DNA of 39,923 nt from Aliiroseovarius crassostreae (GTDB lineage Bacteria > Pseudomonadota > Alphaproteobacteria > Rhodobacterales > Rhodobacteraceae), in assembly GCF_001307765.1 (NCBI RefSeq), contig NZ_LKBA01000003.1, positions 1-39,923 on the forward strand, in the 5' to 3' direction. Below are positions 21,941 to 30,858 of this stretch, in pieces (the first letter of the stretch is position 1; the number at the start of each line of letters is the position of its first letter). The position numbers and the translations under genes are program-made. A model generated the notes under the pieces. That model made no database searches and was not told the origin of the DNA. It was given only the letters and a program-made list of their open reading frames with translations.

Positions 21941-23266
21941 TTACAGCACCGTGGCAAGTGCTGTCGCAAGTTTGTCGACCAGTTCGTCAATCTGCTCTTC
22001 CGTAATGATAAAGGGCGGGGCGAGCAGGATGTGGTCGCCATGTTTTCCGTCACGGGTGCCGGACATCGGGTAACAGATTAACCCTGCGGCAAAGGCCGCT
22101 TTCTTGATTTTGCCTGCCACACCCATTGCCGGATCAAACGGGGTTTTCGTGTCGCGGTCAGCGACCAGCTCAAGGCCACGGAACAATCCGCGCCCCCGGA
22201 TGTCGCCCACATTCGGGTGTTGGCCAAAGCGCGTCTCCAAGGCGGCTTGCAGCTTATCGCCCATTGCGGCCGCGCGCGCGGGCAGGTCACGGCTGGTCAG
22301 CTCTGTCACCACCGCCAGGGCCGCCGCGGTGGCGACCGGATGGCCCAGATAGGTGTGCCCGTGCTGGAAAAACCCTGATCCGTTTTCGATTGCGGCATAT
22401 ATCTTGTCGGTGCAGAGCATCGCTCCGATTGGCTGATACCCTGCCCCCAGCCCCTTGGCGATGCACAGGATATCCGGGGCGATGCCGTCATGGTCGCAGG
22501 CAAACAGATGTCCGGTGCGCCCCATGCCACACATCACCTCATCCAGGATCAGCAGCACACCATATTGATCACAGATCTCGCGGATGCGTTTGTAATACCC
22601 GTCCACGGAGGGAACCGCGCCCAGCGTGGCGCCGACCACCGGTTCGGCCATGAACGCCATCACGCTATCTGGCCCAAGACGCAGAATTTCACTCTCAAGC
22701 TCGTTGGCGACACGCTGCCCATAGTCAAAGCTGCTTTCGCCGTCATTCCGGCCCACATATTCGTAACAGGGCGCAATATGGCTCATCTCGACCAGAAGCG
22801 GGGCGAACTGGGCGCGGCGCCATTCATTGCCCCCCGCAGACAAGGCGCCCAATGTGTTGCCGTGATAGCTTTGTTTGCGGGCAATGACCCGGCGCCGTTC
22901 CGGCTGACCGATTTCAAGGAAATACTGCCGGGCCAGCTTGATTGCGCTTTCGGTGGCTTCTGACCCACCGGACACGAAATAGACCCGATCGAGAGCGCCG
23001 GGGGCGTTCTGGATCAGCAGCCTTGCCAATGCCTCGGCGGGTTCTGAGGTCATGAAGCCGGAATGGGCAAAGGCGATTTTCTCTACCTGCTCCTGAACCG
23101 CCTTGATCACCGCCGGGTTTGAATGCCCCAGACACGACACGGCGGCGTCGCCGCAATCCAGGTATTTCTGACCTTTGTCGTCAATCAGATAGGCCCCGTC
23201 CCCCGCCATGGCGGTGGGAAGGGTGGCTTTGGTGTGGCGGGGCAATACGTGGCTTTTCGGGCTCAT
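21941..23266 (-). CDS. Class III (PLP-dependent) aminotransferase
   Basis: A 441-residue enzyme of the omega-aminotransferase fold. Visible features are YFVSGGSEATESAIKLAR (cofactor phosphate loop), LLILDEVMCGMGRTG with the Asp that contacts the PLP ring nitrogen, and the Schiff-base lysine K271 in CIAKGLGAGYQPIG. The length is normal. It would move an amino group from an unknown amine or omega-amino acid to pyruvate or 2-oxoglutarate. Its ATG overlaps the stop of the BKACE gene (ATGA at 23263-23266) and has a strong AAAGGAG site within that gene, so both work in one pathway. The substrate cannot be read from the sequence. Confidence 0.92.
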   Translation of the reverse strand: MSPKSHVLPRHTKATLPTAMAGDGAYLIDDKGQKYLDCGDAAVSCLGHSNPAVIKAVQEQVEKIAFAHSGFMTSEPAEALARLLIQNAPGALDRVYFVSGGSEATESAIKLARQYFLEIGQPERRRVIARKQSYHGNTLGALSAGGNEWRRAQFAPLLVEMSHIAPCYEYVGRNDGESSFDYGQRVANELESEILRLGPDSVMAFMAEPVVGATLGAVPSVDGYYKRIREICDQYGVLLILDEVMCGMGRTGHLFACDHDGIAPDILCIAKGLGAGYQPIGAMLCTDKIYAAIENGSGFFQHGHTYLGHPVATAAALAVVTELTSRDLPARAAAMGDKLQAALETRFGQHPNVGDIRGRGLFRGLELVADRDTKTPFDPAMGVAGKIKKAAFAAGLICYPMSGTRDGKHGDHILLAPPFIITEEQIDELVDKLATALATVL

Positions 23267-24021
23267 GCCACATCTCCTTTCAGGCGGGATATCAGGGCGG
23301 CAACCGATGCTGCGTTGTCAGCCCAGGGGGTGTCGTGTTCGTCGGTCAGGCCATTCTCAAACCCCACCCGAAGGTCGCCGCCAAGATGGGCGGCACGGGT
23401 GAGACAGGCATGTTCCTGCGGGCCAAATGCGCAGACCATCCAGGGGTCTTTGGGTGTGCCATTTGTCAGAAACGGTTCCAGATCAGCAGGGCGCGAGATT
23501 TGCCCGGTTGCATAGCGTCCCAGCACCAAAAGGCGGTCAACCTGCCCGGCGCGCACAATTCCCTGTGTCTGCCAATGCGCCAGCAATGCCGCATCGTCGG
23601 TATCATAGAGGATATGCTGAACACGTGTGCCTTGCGCTGCACACGTCCCATAGACCTGTTCTGCAAGGCTGGGATCGCGGGAAATTTCGCGGATGGAAAT
23701 TGACGCCCATTCTGGCGCAACCTGTTTCAGGCAGGCCAGTTGGGTTGCAACATCAAACAGGCCCGCAGCCTCGGTCGTGATCTGGATATCAAGCCCGGGG
23801 GCTGTGTCCTTAATCGCCGCGATTGTCTCAAGATAACGTCCCGCATCCAGAGAGTGGGTGCCGTCCCCCTCCCTGACATGCAGGTGAACGCCATTTGCCC
23901 CAACCGCGTGACAGGCAGCAGAGGTGGCAACTATCTCATCCAATGTGACGGGAAGGGCAGGGTGATCGCTGTGGGTGCGACGGGCGCCATTTGGGGCAAC
24001 CAGAATATAGGGATGTGCCAT
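23263..24021 (-). CDS. BKACE-family beta-keto acid cleavage enzyme (DUF849)
   Basis: A 252-residue TIM-barrel enzyme related to 3-keto-5-aminohexanoate cleavage protein. The zinc-binding HLHVR motif (GANGVHLHVREGDGTHSLDA) and the late LRVGFENG motif with the zinc-ligand glutamate are present. BKACE enzymes react a beta-keto acid with acetyl-CoA to give a CoA thioester and acetoacetate; different members use 3-keto-5-aminohexanoate, dehydrocarnitine and other substrates. The ATG at 24021 has an AGGA site; a start 28 codons earlier is less likely. It leads an operon with the aminotransferase. A keto acid made by transamination could be its substrate. Confidence 0.88.
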   Translation of the reverse strand: MAHPYILVAPNGARRTHSDHPALPVTLDEIVATSAACHAVGANGVHLHVREGDGTHSLDAGRYLETIAAIKDTAPGLDIQITTEAAGLFDVATQLACLKQVAPEWASISIREISRDPSLAEQVYGTCAAQGTRVQHILYDTDDAALLAHWQTQGIVRAGQVDRLLVLGRYATGQISRPADLEPFLTNGTPKDPWMVCAFGPQEHACLTRAAHLGGDLRVGFENGLTDEHDTPWADNAASVAALISRLKGDVA

Positions 24022-24436
24022 GTCAATCCTAGCATCTTGTGCATGGGGCTTGCTTTTCTTGTGGAAATCCACGAGCCGTTGATCCTTGATTTCGACATCA
24101 AGCATGGTGTCACAAGCTTTGTCCAGATGCTGTTTCCAGGCGCAAAAACGTTTCGACTTTCACCTGAGACAGGGAAGTGCCGCACGAGATTAAATACTGT
24201 TTCAGGAGAATTTCCCTGGACCCGAATAGGAAATCTTTTAGGGGTCCAGGGCAGATGGTGCTCAAATACTCCGGGTCACTCACACCCCGGAAGCTCTTTC
24301 GCGATCATTGCCCATCATGCGAGTGGGCAAGTCCATCCCCAATTGGCAAACCGCCGATACGGTATTAGGTAGATCATGGCGGCCGACAGTGAAAGTGTTC
24401 AACTCATGGATGTTTAACATCAGGCGCGTTGCGTTT
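24022..24436. promoter_or_regulatory. Promoter region of the BKACE operon with a 10-bp inverted repeat
   Basis: No gene is visible here. A perfect repeat CCCTGGACCC (24214-24223) and GGGTCCAGGG (24242-24251) is separated by 18 bases. There is no T-run on either strand, so it is not an ordinary terminator. It sits 190 bases upstream of the BKACE start and beside the hybrid regulator gene, and may be its operator. Confidence 0.45.
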
Positions 24437-27400
24437 CTATTCTGGCGCGGATTGTTGCGTTTCCCCATCTCCGCCCTTCTTGAATTCGCTGGGTTGCATC
24501 CCCCAGATCTGGCGGAATCGGCGCGCAAAACTGGACGGATGGGTGTAGCCACAGGCCTGATACACCTCTTTGACCGCCATGCCCCTGCGCAGCAGGGCGG
24601 CGGCGTGTTCAACCCGGCGCTGAGACAGAAGCTGAGAAAAACTTTGCCCGAACAGGAGGGTCAGCTTGCGTTGCAAGCTCCGTTTGCTGAGGGCGCAAAG
24701 CCGCGCCAGATCATCCACGGAAAAGTCTGGCTGATCGAGGTGGTCGAGCAGATGGGCTTCGATCTGGCCCCGCAATCTTTCGTCGGCGGGCGCAAGTTCG
24801 ACATTCTCAAGTGGCGCATCATGTTGTGTGTGTTGCGCGCGCACATGCGTGCGGATTGCATCGTAATTGTTCAGCCGCAGACGTATCCGCGCGATCAGGG
24901 TCTCGATGTCGAAGGGTTTGGTCAGATAATCATCGGCACTGACCGACAGACCCTCGCGCATCGAATGGTCCCCCGACAGCGCGGTCAGAAACAGCACCTG
25001 AATATGGGACGTCTCCGGGCATTCCTTGATCTCGCGGATCAGATCAAACCCGCTGCCATCGGGTAGCATGACATCGCAGATAATAAGGTGAAGGGGATAT
25101 TTCTGCACCATGCGGCGGGCGGTGCTGCAGGAGGCCGCGCTGTGTATTTTGCCCAGCTCCCCAAGGGCACCCGTCAGGTAATGGCGCAGCTCGCGGTCGT
25201 CCTCAACGATCAGGATCTGGGGCTGCGTTTCGCTGTCTGGGCCATCTGAGTTGCGAGCCTGCGTATGCAATGGGCGATTATGGCGCGCAGGAAACCGCAG
25301 GGTGATTGCCGCCGGATCAGGCACCACATGGATATCAGCGCCGCTGCGCTGCACCAGTGCGCCCACAATTTCACCGCCATGGGTTGGCACGTTCTGATCT
25401 TCTGGCAGGTGCCCCTGAAGGGTTCTGATAAACTCCTCAGGCAGGCTTGCGGTATTGCTGACCTTCATCTTCAATACCTGGTTTTCAAGGGCAATCTGCA
25501 CCTCGATTGCGCCCCCTCTTGGTGTATGCCGGATTGCATTTGACAGGAGGTTATGGGTGATCAGCTCAAGCGCCTCGAGGTCAACTGTGGCAACCCCCAG
25601 ATTGCCCAGCTCTGTCTGAAAGCGGACGCCATGCAGGGTGGCGCTGTCTTGGTAGAGGGACAGGATCGGCTCGATCACCCCATCCAGATTGGCAATGACA
25701 TGCTGGCTGGGATCAGTCCTGTTCTGCCTGCTCCCTTCTGACATCTCTTCGCTCAGCTGCGTCAGGCGGGCCACGGCGCGGGTGACCAGCGTCAGGAGTT
25801 TCTGGTTTTGCGGGCTGAGCTTGGCGGTTTTTTCGATGCTTTGAAGGGGGGCTTTGATCAACGAGATTGGGGTGCGGATTTCATGGGCAGCACGGGCGTA
25901 AAACTGCGCCCGCTCTTTGTCGGCGGCAACCAGTTTGCGGGTTTTCTCCTGCACCATGGCTTCCAGCGCCGATGTGCGTTTCTGAAGGGCCCGGTTGCGC
26001 AGCCATGGGATGAACAGGATTGCGGGAACCAAGAGCAGTAAATATGCCACCCACGCATACCAACGCAGATAAAGGGGGGCCGAGACCGAAAAGCTCAGAA
26101 CCTGTTCCGGCCCTGTGACATTGCCGGCGCTGATACCCTGAAACCGCAGATCGTAGGATCCGGGCAGCAGGTTTTCACGGCGCAGTTTGTGCACAGAGCC
26201 GGTTGCCTCCTGCCACTTGGTGTCCACCGGATCCAGGCGCCAGCGCAGCCGATTGGCAACAGGATCGGTGTAATGCGCCACCGTAATCGCCATATCAAGC
26301 GTGGCGGGTGAAACCCTTTCATAATTCGGGGCTGGGGTGATCTGCCTGCCGTGTTCGTCAAGTTGGATGTAACTGACAAGTGGTGGCATATGATTGGGCT
26401 GTAACGTGTCGGGGTGAAACAGAGACAGGCCATTCATACCGCCAACCGCCAGGGTGCCATCGCTTAGCGCGGTATAGGCGTTGAAATTGAACTCGGCCCC
26501 TTGCAGCCCATCGCGGCTTTTGTAAACCGCAATGTCTCCGTCGCTCGGGGAATACCGGGCCAGCCCATTGTTGGTGGTGATCCAGATCTGCCCCTTCTGG
26601 TCGGGCAGAAGGCTGTAGATGGTCTCGTTCGGCAACCCATCCGCGCGCCCTATGCGGTCCAGGCGCTTCATGTCTTTTGACAGGATGGTTATGCCAGCCT
26701 GGGTGCCAACCAGCATGCGCCCATCGGGCAGGCAATAGATGGCCCGCACGTCATTGTCATCGAAATAGGCCGCCCCCGAAAAGGTTTGCGTCTCACCGGT
26801 TTCCGGGTTGAACCGGGTCAGGCCTCCGCTGGTGCCGATCCAGATATTGCCCTCCGGGCCCTCGTAAAGGCTGCGGGTTCGGTTGTGGGGCAGGGCGCCA
26901 TTGTCTTTGTGGAGGTGGCGGACCGGTTGCAGGTTTTCGTCCAGCGTGAAAACGCCAGAATGGGTGCCGACCCAGATCTGTCCGTGCCGATCTTGCAGCA
27001 AAAGCCGGACGAACCGGTCATGGAACAGCGCGTTTCCGCCCTCTTCCGACACCGGGGTCAGGGTTCTTGTGCGCCAGTCGTAAAGGTGCAGACCGCGGCG
27101 GCGAAGGGCGAGCAGCAGGTGATCCCCCAGGGGCAGGATGGCACGCACATCCTGGTCGCCCTTGCCCAGATCCACGCGTTCAAACCGCTTTTCGTCCCGG
27201 ATCAGCCGGTCGAGCCCCTTTTTGGACCCAACCCAAAGTGACTTCCCCACCCCCTCGGTCATGGACCAGATCGTGGCAGAGATAGGCCCCGCATCCCCTT
27301 CGGGATTGGCGAAATAGGTTTCAAACGGATCCGGGTATTGCGACAGGTTGCTGACGCCGCGGTCATAGGTTCCCGCCCAGATGCGACCCATTTTCCCGGC

Positions 27401-28378
27401 GGTCAGGGCAATGACAGTGTCGCTTCCAAGGCGAAGGGGCTGACCCGGATGTGCCCGGTAATTGACGGTGTCTCCGGTGACAGGATCATGCACGAAGATG
27501 CCATGTGACCAGGTGCCAAACCAAAGACGCCCATCCTGCCCCTGGCTGATGCTTTCCACATCATTGTCGGGCAGATCAATCGGTTGGCTAACCGTCAGGC
27601 TGGACGGGTCCAGAAGGTTCAGCCCCCCCTCTTCGGTGCCGATCCAGACCTGGTCCTGATCATCTGCGAACAGGGCCATGATCCGATCACCGCTCAGGTC
27701 GGAATTGTCCCGGCGAATGGGGCGAATATTGTCCCCCTCATCATTGATCAGAAGCAATCCCCGTACCTGTGTACCCACCAGCAGGCGACCGTCCTTTAGG
27801 TGCAAAAGGCGCAGGGCTGCTGTGGGGTCAATAACGTCTTCCGCGTCAATCACCGGAAGCACTCCCGGAGGGGGGGCGGCCTTTAGCGCAGCGTTGACCC
27901 GATCCGGCGGCAGTTTCACAACACCTGCCCCGGTGGTGACCCATACGGCGCCATCCGGTTTGAACGCAAAGTCATAGGTGTCATTCAGAAGGGTGGTTTG
28001 GGCAGCGCCATCCGGGGCGCGAAACCCTGTGAGAAACTCCGCAGATTGGGAGTAGACGCTGACGCCACCGCCCAATGTCGCAACCCAGATGCGCCCCTGA
28101 AGATCCCCTTTCAACCCAAAGATATAGTTTGTCTGCAAGCCATGATTGGGGGTTTCGCTGCGATATAAATAGCTGAACCGGGCACCGTCGAAAATGCTGA
28201 TCCCGTCCCCGGTGGCAAACCACATCCGGCCATCATGCGCCTGGTAGATCGCGTGGACGGTGCTTTGCGACAGACCATCATCAATGGTCAGCTGGCGCGC
28301 CATTTTCGGAGTGTCCCCCAGTGCCGCTTGGCAGAGCCCGAGGGTAAGGAGCCAGATCCCCAGTATCAGTTCCCGCAT
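24437..28378 (-). CDS. Hybrid two-component sensor with AraC output (HTCS type)
   Basis: A single 1313-residue protein that joins a sensor to its regulator. There is a signal peptide at residues 1-20, then a periplasmic two-component-regulator beta-propeller to about 690 (repeats such as GRIWVATLGGGV, QVWIGTEEGGLNLL, QIWVGTHSGVF), a Y_Y_Y domain to about 765 and one membrane segment near 780 (WVAYLLLLVPAILFIPWL). HisKA follows with H832 (HEIRTP). The ATPase domain has an N box (HNLLSNAIRHTP) but no clear G1 or G2 glycine boxes. A receiver has D1102 (CDVMLPDG) and the switch lysine (LTKPF), and an AraC-type HTH ends the protein. This form is typical of Bacteroidota sugar sensing. The start at 28378 follows a GGGGGGA site; 28447 is also open. 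Confidence 0.93.
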   Translation of the reverse strand: MRELILGIWLLTLGLCQAALGDTPKMARQLTIDDGLSQSTVHAIYQAHDGRMWFATGDGISIFDGARFSYLYRSETPNHGLQTNYIFGLKGDLQGRIWVATLGGGVSVYSQSAEFLTGFRAPDGAAQTTLLNDTYDFAFKPDGAVWVTTGAGVVKLPPDRVNAALKAAPPPGVLPVIDAEDVIDPTAALRLLHLKDGRLLVGTQVRGLLLINDEGDNIRPIRRDNSDLSGDRIMALFADDQDQVWIGTEEGGLNLLDPSSLTVSQPIDLPDNDVESISQGQDGRLWFGTWSHGIFVHDPVTGDTVNYRAHPGQPLRLGSDTVIALTAGKMGRIWAGTYDRGVSNLSQYPDPFETYFANPEGDAGPISATIWSMTEGVGKSLWVGSKKGLDRLIRDEKRFERVDLGKGDQDVRAILPLGDHLLLALRRRGLHLYDWRTRTLTPVSEEGGNALFHDRFVRLLLQDRHGQIWVGTHSGVFTLDENLQPVRHLHKDNGALPHNRTRSLYEGPEGNIWIGTSGGLTRFNPETGETQTFSGAAYFDDNDVRAIYCLPDGRMLVGTQAGITILSKDMKRLDRIGRADGLPNETIYSLLPDQKGQIWITTNNGLARYSPSDGDIAVYKSRDGLQGAEFNFNAYTALSDGTLAVGGMNGLSLFHPDTLQPNHMPPLVSYIQLDEHGRQITPAPNYERVSPATLDMAITVAHYTDPVANRLRWRLDPVDTKWQEATGSVHKLRRENLLPGSYDLRFQGISAGNVTGPEQVLSFSVSAPLYLRWYAWVAYLLLLVPAILFIPWLRNRALQKRTSALEAMVQEKTRKLVAADKERAQFYARAAHEIRTPISLIKAPLQSIEKTAKLSPQNQKLLTLVTRAVARLTQLSEEMSEGSRQNRTDPSQHVIANLDGVIEPILSLYQDSATLHGVRFQTELGNLGVATVDLEALELITHNLLSNAIRHTPRGGAIEVQIALENQVLKMKVSNTASLPEEFIRTLQGHLPEDQNVPTHGGEIVGALVQRSGADIHVVPDPAAITLRFPARHNRPLHTQARNSDGPDSETQPQILIVEDDRELRHYLTGALGELGKIHSAASCSTARRMVQKYPLHLIICDVMLPDGSGFDLIREIKECPETSHIQVLFLTALSGDHSMREGLSVSADDYLTKPFDIETLIARIRLRLNNYDAIRTHVRAQHTQHDAPLENVELAPADERLRGQIEAHLLDHLDQPDFSVDDLARLCALSKRSLQRKLTLLFGQSFSQLLSQRRVEHAAALLRRGMAVKEVYQACGYTHPSSFARRFRQIWGMQPSEFKKGGDGETQQSAPE

Positions 28379-28488
28379 CGCGTCCCCCCGTTGCCTGCCC
28401 TGTTTGTTTGGCCCGTTTGTTTGTTTGTCCTGTCCGTCAGCCATCACCCCATAGATAGCGCCTTGGGGTGGATCTTGGCTTTATGACG

Positions 28489-28508
28489 GGGAAAAGCCAT
28501 CTTTTCCC
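28489..28508. repeat. Short perfect hairpin in the gap between the hybrid sensor and TetR genes
   Basis: GGGAAAAG and CTTTTCCC flank the loop CCAT. No T-run follows on either strand. It lies 111 bases upstream of the hybrid sensor start and 66 bases beyond the TetR stop, so it could be an operator or a weak terminator of the TetR gene. Confidence 0.35.
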
Positions 28509-28573
28509 TGTATTCCTCATCATGTGCTCGTAGGAGGGAAAAAACGGTGGCGCAATTGCTCAAAAGGTTAGGG

Positions 28574-29194
28574 TCAGGTTGGGAAATACTTGGATTTGAA
28601 GCGGGCGAATTCACGTTCAGAGGGTTTTTTATCCGTATATACCTCAACATAATCCGGCATCCGATTGATGCGCTCTTCAAGGTCCTCGCTGACCTGCATC
28701 GAAATGTAGCCGATCTGGGTATATAGCACCGTCATGCTGCGCACCTCGGCCTGCTTGTCGGAAAAGCCGAACCGGCGATACATATCGGCAATGGCGCGGG
28801 CGCGCAGGCGGTCTGAGTGTTCGATCTTGCGCTGTAGGTCGGGGGCATTGCGGGCCCAGTTGCGGATTGCCAGATCCAGCCGGGAATCGAACAGATCCGC
28901 GTCCAGCCAGCACTCGAACAGGTTCAGCATCGCCTCGGTGATCGTGTCGGCATAGGCTTCGGTCTGCCGGATCAGGTTGCCGGTATTCTTCGCGTCCCAC
29001 CGGGCGATCATCACGTCCAGAAGCGCCTCGCGATCCTTGAAATACCAATAGAACCCGGACCGCGTAAGTCCCAGTTTTTTCGAGAGAACACCAACCTTTA
29101 CGGCCTCCACACCACTTTCGGTCAGGACCTCATATGCGGCGGATAGCCAGGCATTTTCTGCCCCCTGGCGTTTGGAGCTTTCCAGTTCTGTCAT
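28574..29194 (-). CDS. TetR/AcrR-family transcriptional regulator
   Basis: A 206-residue protein with the N-terminal TetR helix-turn-helix (AYEVLTESGVEAVKVGVLSK, then LGLTRSGFYWYFKDREALLD) and a C-terminal ligand-binding helical domain of usual size. It diverges from the MttB-family gene, and a perfect 7-2-7 palindrome lies between them, so it probably represses that operon and itself until a ligand, perhaps a betaine or breakdown product, binds. There is little ribosome-binding signal before its ATG, which may indicate weak or nearly leaderless translation. Confidence 0.92.
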   Translation of the reverse strand: MTELESSKRQGAENAWLSAAYEVLTESGVEAVKVGVLSKKLGLTRSGFYWYFKDREALLDVMIARWDAKNTGNLIRQTEAYADTITEAMLNLFECWLDADLFDSRLDLAIRNWARNAPDLQRKIEHSDRLRARAIADMYRRFGFSDKQAEVRSMTVLYTQIGYISMQVSEDLEERINRMPDYVEVYTDKKPSEREFARFKSKYFPT

Positions 29195-29213
29195 GACCCA
29201 AATTTAGTATTTC

Positions 29214-29229
29214 TTGACACAGGTGTCAA
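29214..29229. promoter_or_regulatory. Palindromic operator candidate for the divergent TetR regulator
   Basis: TTGACAC-AG-GTGTCAA is a perfect 7-bp dyad. TTGACA at 29214-29219, and the same hexamer on the other strand at 29224-29229, look like -35 boxes for both directions, although no good -10 box stands at the ideal distance. A regulator bound here would block both promoters. It lies 20 bases from the TetR start and 48 from the methyltransferase start. Confidence 0.65.
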
Positions 29230-29276
29230 TTTTAATGACGCTACTGTCTATACACCTTTGCGAATGGGAGGACGCC

Positions 29277-30848
29277 ATGGTTGATCAGAGCGCAGTACCG
29301 GTGCGAAGCCGGCGGCGAAAACGTGGTGCGGGCGAAATACGCAGCGGCCAACCCGGCCAGAACCCTCATCTTGAGGTGCCCTTCATCACGCGGGGCATCC
29401 CGACTTATGACCTTCTGGAAGAGGGGGCGCTGGTTGAGATTGAACAGACCGCTGAGCGCATCCTGTCAGAGATCGGCATCGAGTTTCGTGAAGACCCGGA
29501 CACGGTAGAGATGTTCCGCCGGGCCGGAGCCGAGGTGACAGAGCTTACCGCCGAGAGCTGGAATTTGAAATTTGCGCCGGGCATGGTCCGCCAGATCCTG
29601 TCCACCGCGCCGTCCAAATTCACCCAGCACGCGCGCAATCCGAAAAACAATGTCGAGATCGGTGGGCGGTCGATGGTTTTTGCGCCCTCTTATGGATCGC
29701 CTTTCGTCATGGATCTGGACAAGGGGCGGCGCTATGGCACGATCGAGGATTTTCAGAACCTGATCAAGCTGGGGCAAAGCTCGCCCTGGTTGCACCATTC
29801 CGGTGGCACGATCTGTGAACCCACCGATATTGCGGTGAATAAACGCCATCTGGACATGGTTTACAGCCACATCAAATACTCGGATCGCGCCTTTCTTGGT
29901 TCGATCACCGCACCCGAGCGGGCCGAAGACAGCATCGAGATGACCCGTATCCTGTTTGGCGCTGATTACGTGGATCAGAACTGTGTGATCATGGGGAATT
30001 TCAACACCACCTCACCGATGGTGATGGATGGGGTCACAACGCAGGGCATCCGGGCCTATGCGCGGGCGGGGCAGGGTTCCATCCACCTGCCCTTCCTTCT
30101 GGGGGGCGCGGTCAGCCCGCTGACCATGGCGGGGTCGATTGCGCAATGTCTGGCGGAAACCATGGTGTCGGCGGCCCTTACGCAATTGGAGCGGCCGGGC
30201 GCGCCTGCGATCCTTGGCAGTTTCCTCAGCTCGATGTCGCTCCGCTCTGGCTCGCCCACATTTGGAACGCCGGAGCCGGCGCTGGGGTCACTGGTGATGG
30301 GGCAGCTGGCGCGACGCCTGAACATGCCGCTGCGCTGCGCGGGCAATTTCTCGACCTCGAAATTGCCGGATGCGCAGGCAATGCAGCAATCCATGATGTC
30401 CATGATGTCGGCTGTGCAATGCGGGGCCAATTTCATCCTGCATTCGGCGGGCTTTCTGGATGGGCTTTTGTCGATGTCATACGAGAAATTCGTGATGGAC
30501 ACCGATATGTGTGGTGCGCTGCACGCCTACCTGAACGGGATTGCGGTCAACGAGGACACGCTTGGATTTGAGGCGCTGGCCGAAGGCGGGCCGGGGGCGC
30601 ATCTGTTCTCAACCGCCCACACCCTGCGCCATTATCAGACCGCCTATTATGACAGTGCGCTGGATGACAACCAGCCGTGGGAAACATGGGATGAGCAGGG
30701 CGGCATTGATGCTGCGACCCGCGCCAACCAGCGTTGGAAACAGCTGTTGAACGACTACGAAGCGCCGCCGCTGGACGACGCCGTGAACGACGCGCTGCGT
30801 GACTTCATGGCGCGTAAAAAGGCCGCGATGGCCGACATGTGGTATTGA
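29277..30848 (+). CDS. MttB-superfamily methyltransferase (non-pyrrolysine, COG5598 type)
   Basis: A 523-residue member of the trimethylamine methyltransferase superfamily: ERILSEIGIEFREDPDTVEM near the start, APSYGSPFVMDLDKGRRYGT, and the barrel segments LGGAVSPLTMAGSIAQCLAE and GANFILHSAGFLDGLLSMSY. There is no in-frame amber codon, so it belongs to the non-pyrrolysine branch, whose known members demethylate glycine betaine (MtgB), proline betaine (MtpB) or carnitine-related betaines onto a corrinoid protein. No corrinoid protein or reactivase gene is in the window. ATG 29277 has a GGGAGG site and is preferred over 29214. It starts an operon with two flavoenzymes. Glycine betaine is the best guess, given the tmp genes nearby. 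Confidence 0.9.
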   Translation: MVDQSAVPVRSRRRKRGAGEIRSGQPGQNPHLEVPFITRGIPTYDLLEEGALVEIEQTAERILSEIGIEFREDPDTVEMFRRAGAEVTELTAESWNLKFAPGMVRQILSTAPSKFTQHARNPKNNVEIGGRSMVFAPSYGSPFVMDLDKGRRYGTIEDFQNLIKLGQSSPWLHHSGGTICEPTDIAVNKRHLDMVYSHIKYSDRAFLGSITAPERAEDSIEMTRILFGADYVDQNCVIMGNFNTTSPMVMDGVTTQGIRAYARAGQGSIHLPFLLGGAVSPLTMAGSIAQCLAETMVSAALTQLERPGAPAILGSFLSSMSLRSGSPTFGTPEPALGSLVMGQLARRLNMPLRCAGNFSTSKLPDAQAMQQSMMSMMSAVQCGANFILHSAGFLDGLLSMSYEKFVMDTDMCGALHAYLNGIAVNEDTLGFEALAEGGPGAHLFSTAHTLRHYQTAYYDSALDDNQPWETWDEQGGIDAATRANQRWKQLLNDYEAPPLDDAVNDALRDFMARKKAAMADMWY

Positions 30849-30858
30849 GGAGGGACAG

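Noticed and set aside
24214-24251. Rho-independent terminator
   Set aside because: The stem is good, but the 18-base loop is long and no T-run follows on either strand, so I list it as an operator candidate instead.
29277-30848. Possible pyrrolysine-containing MttB
   Set aside because: The frame has no internal amber codon, so it is of the non-pyrrolysine branch.
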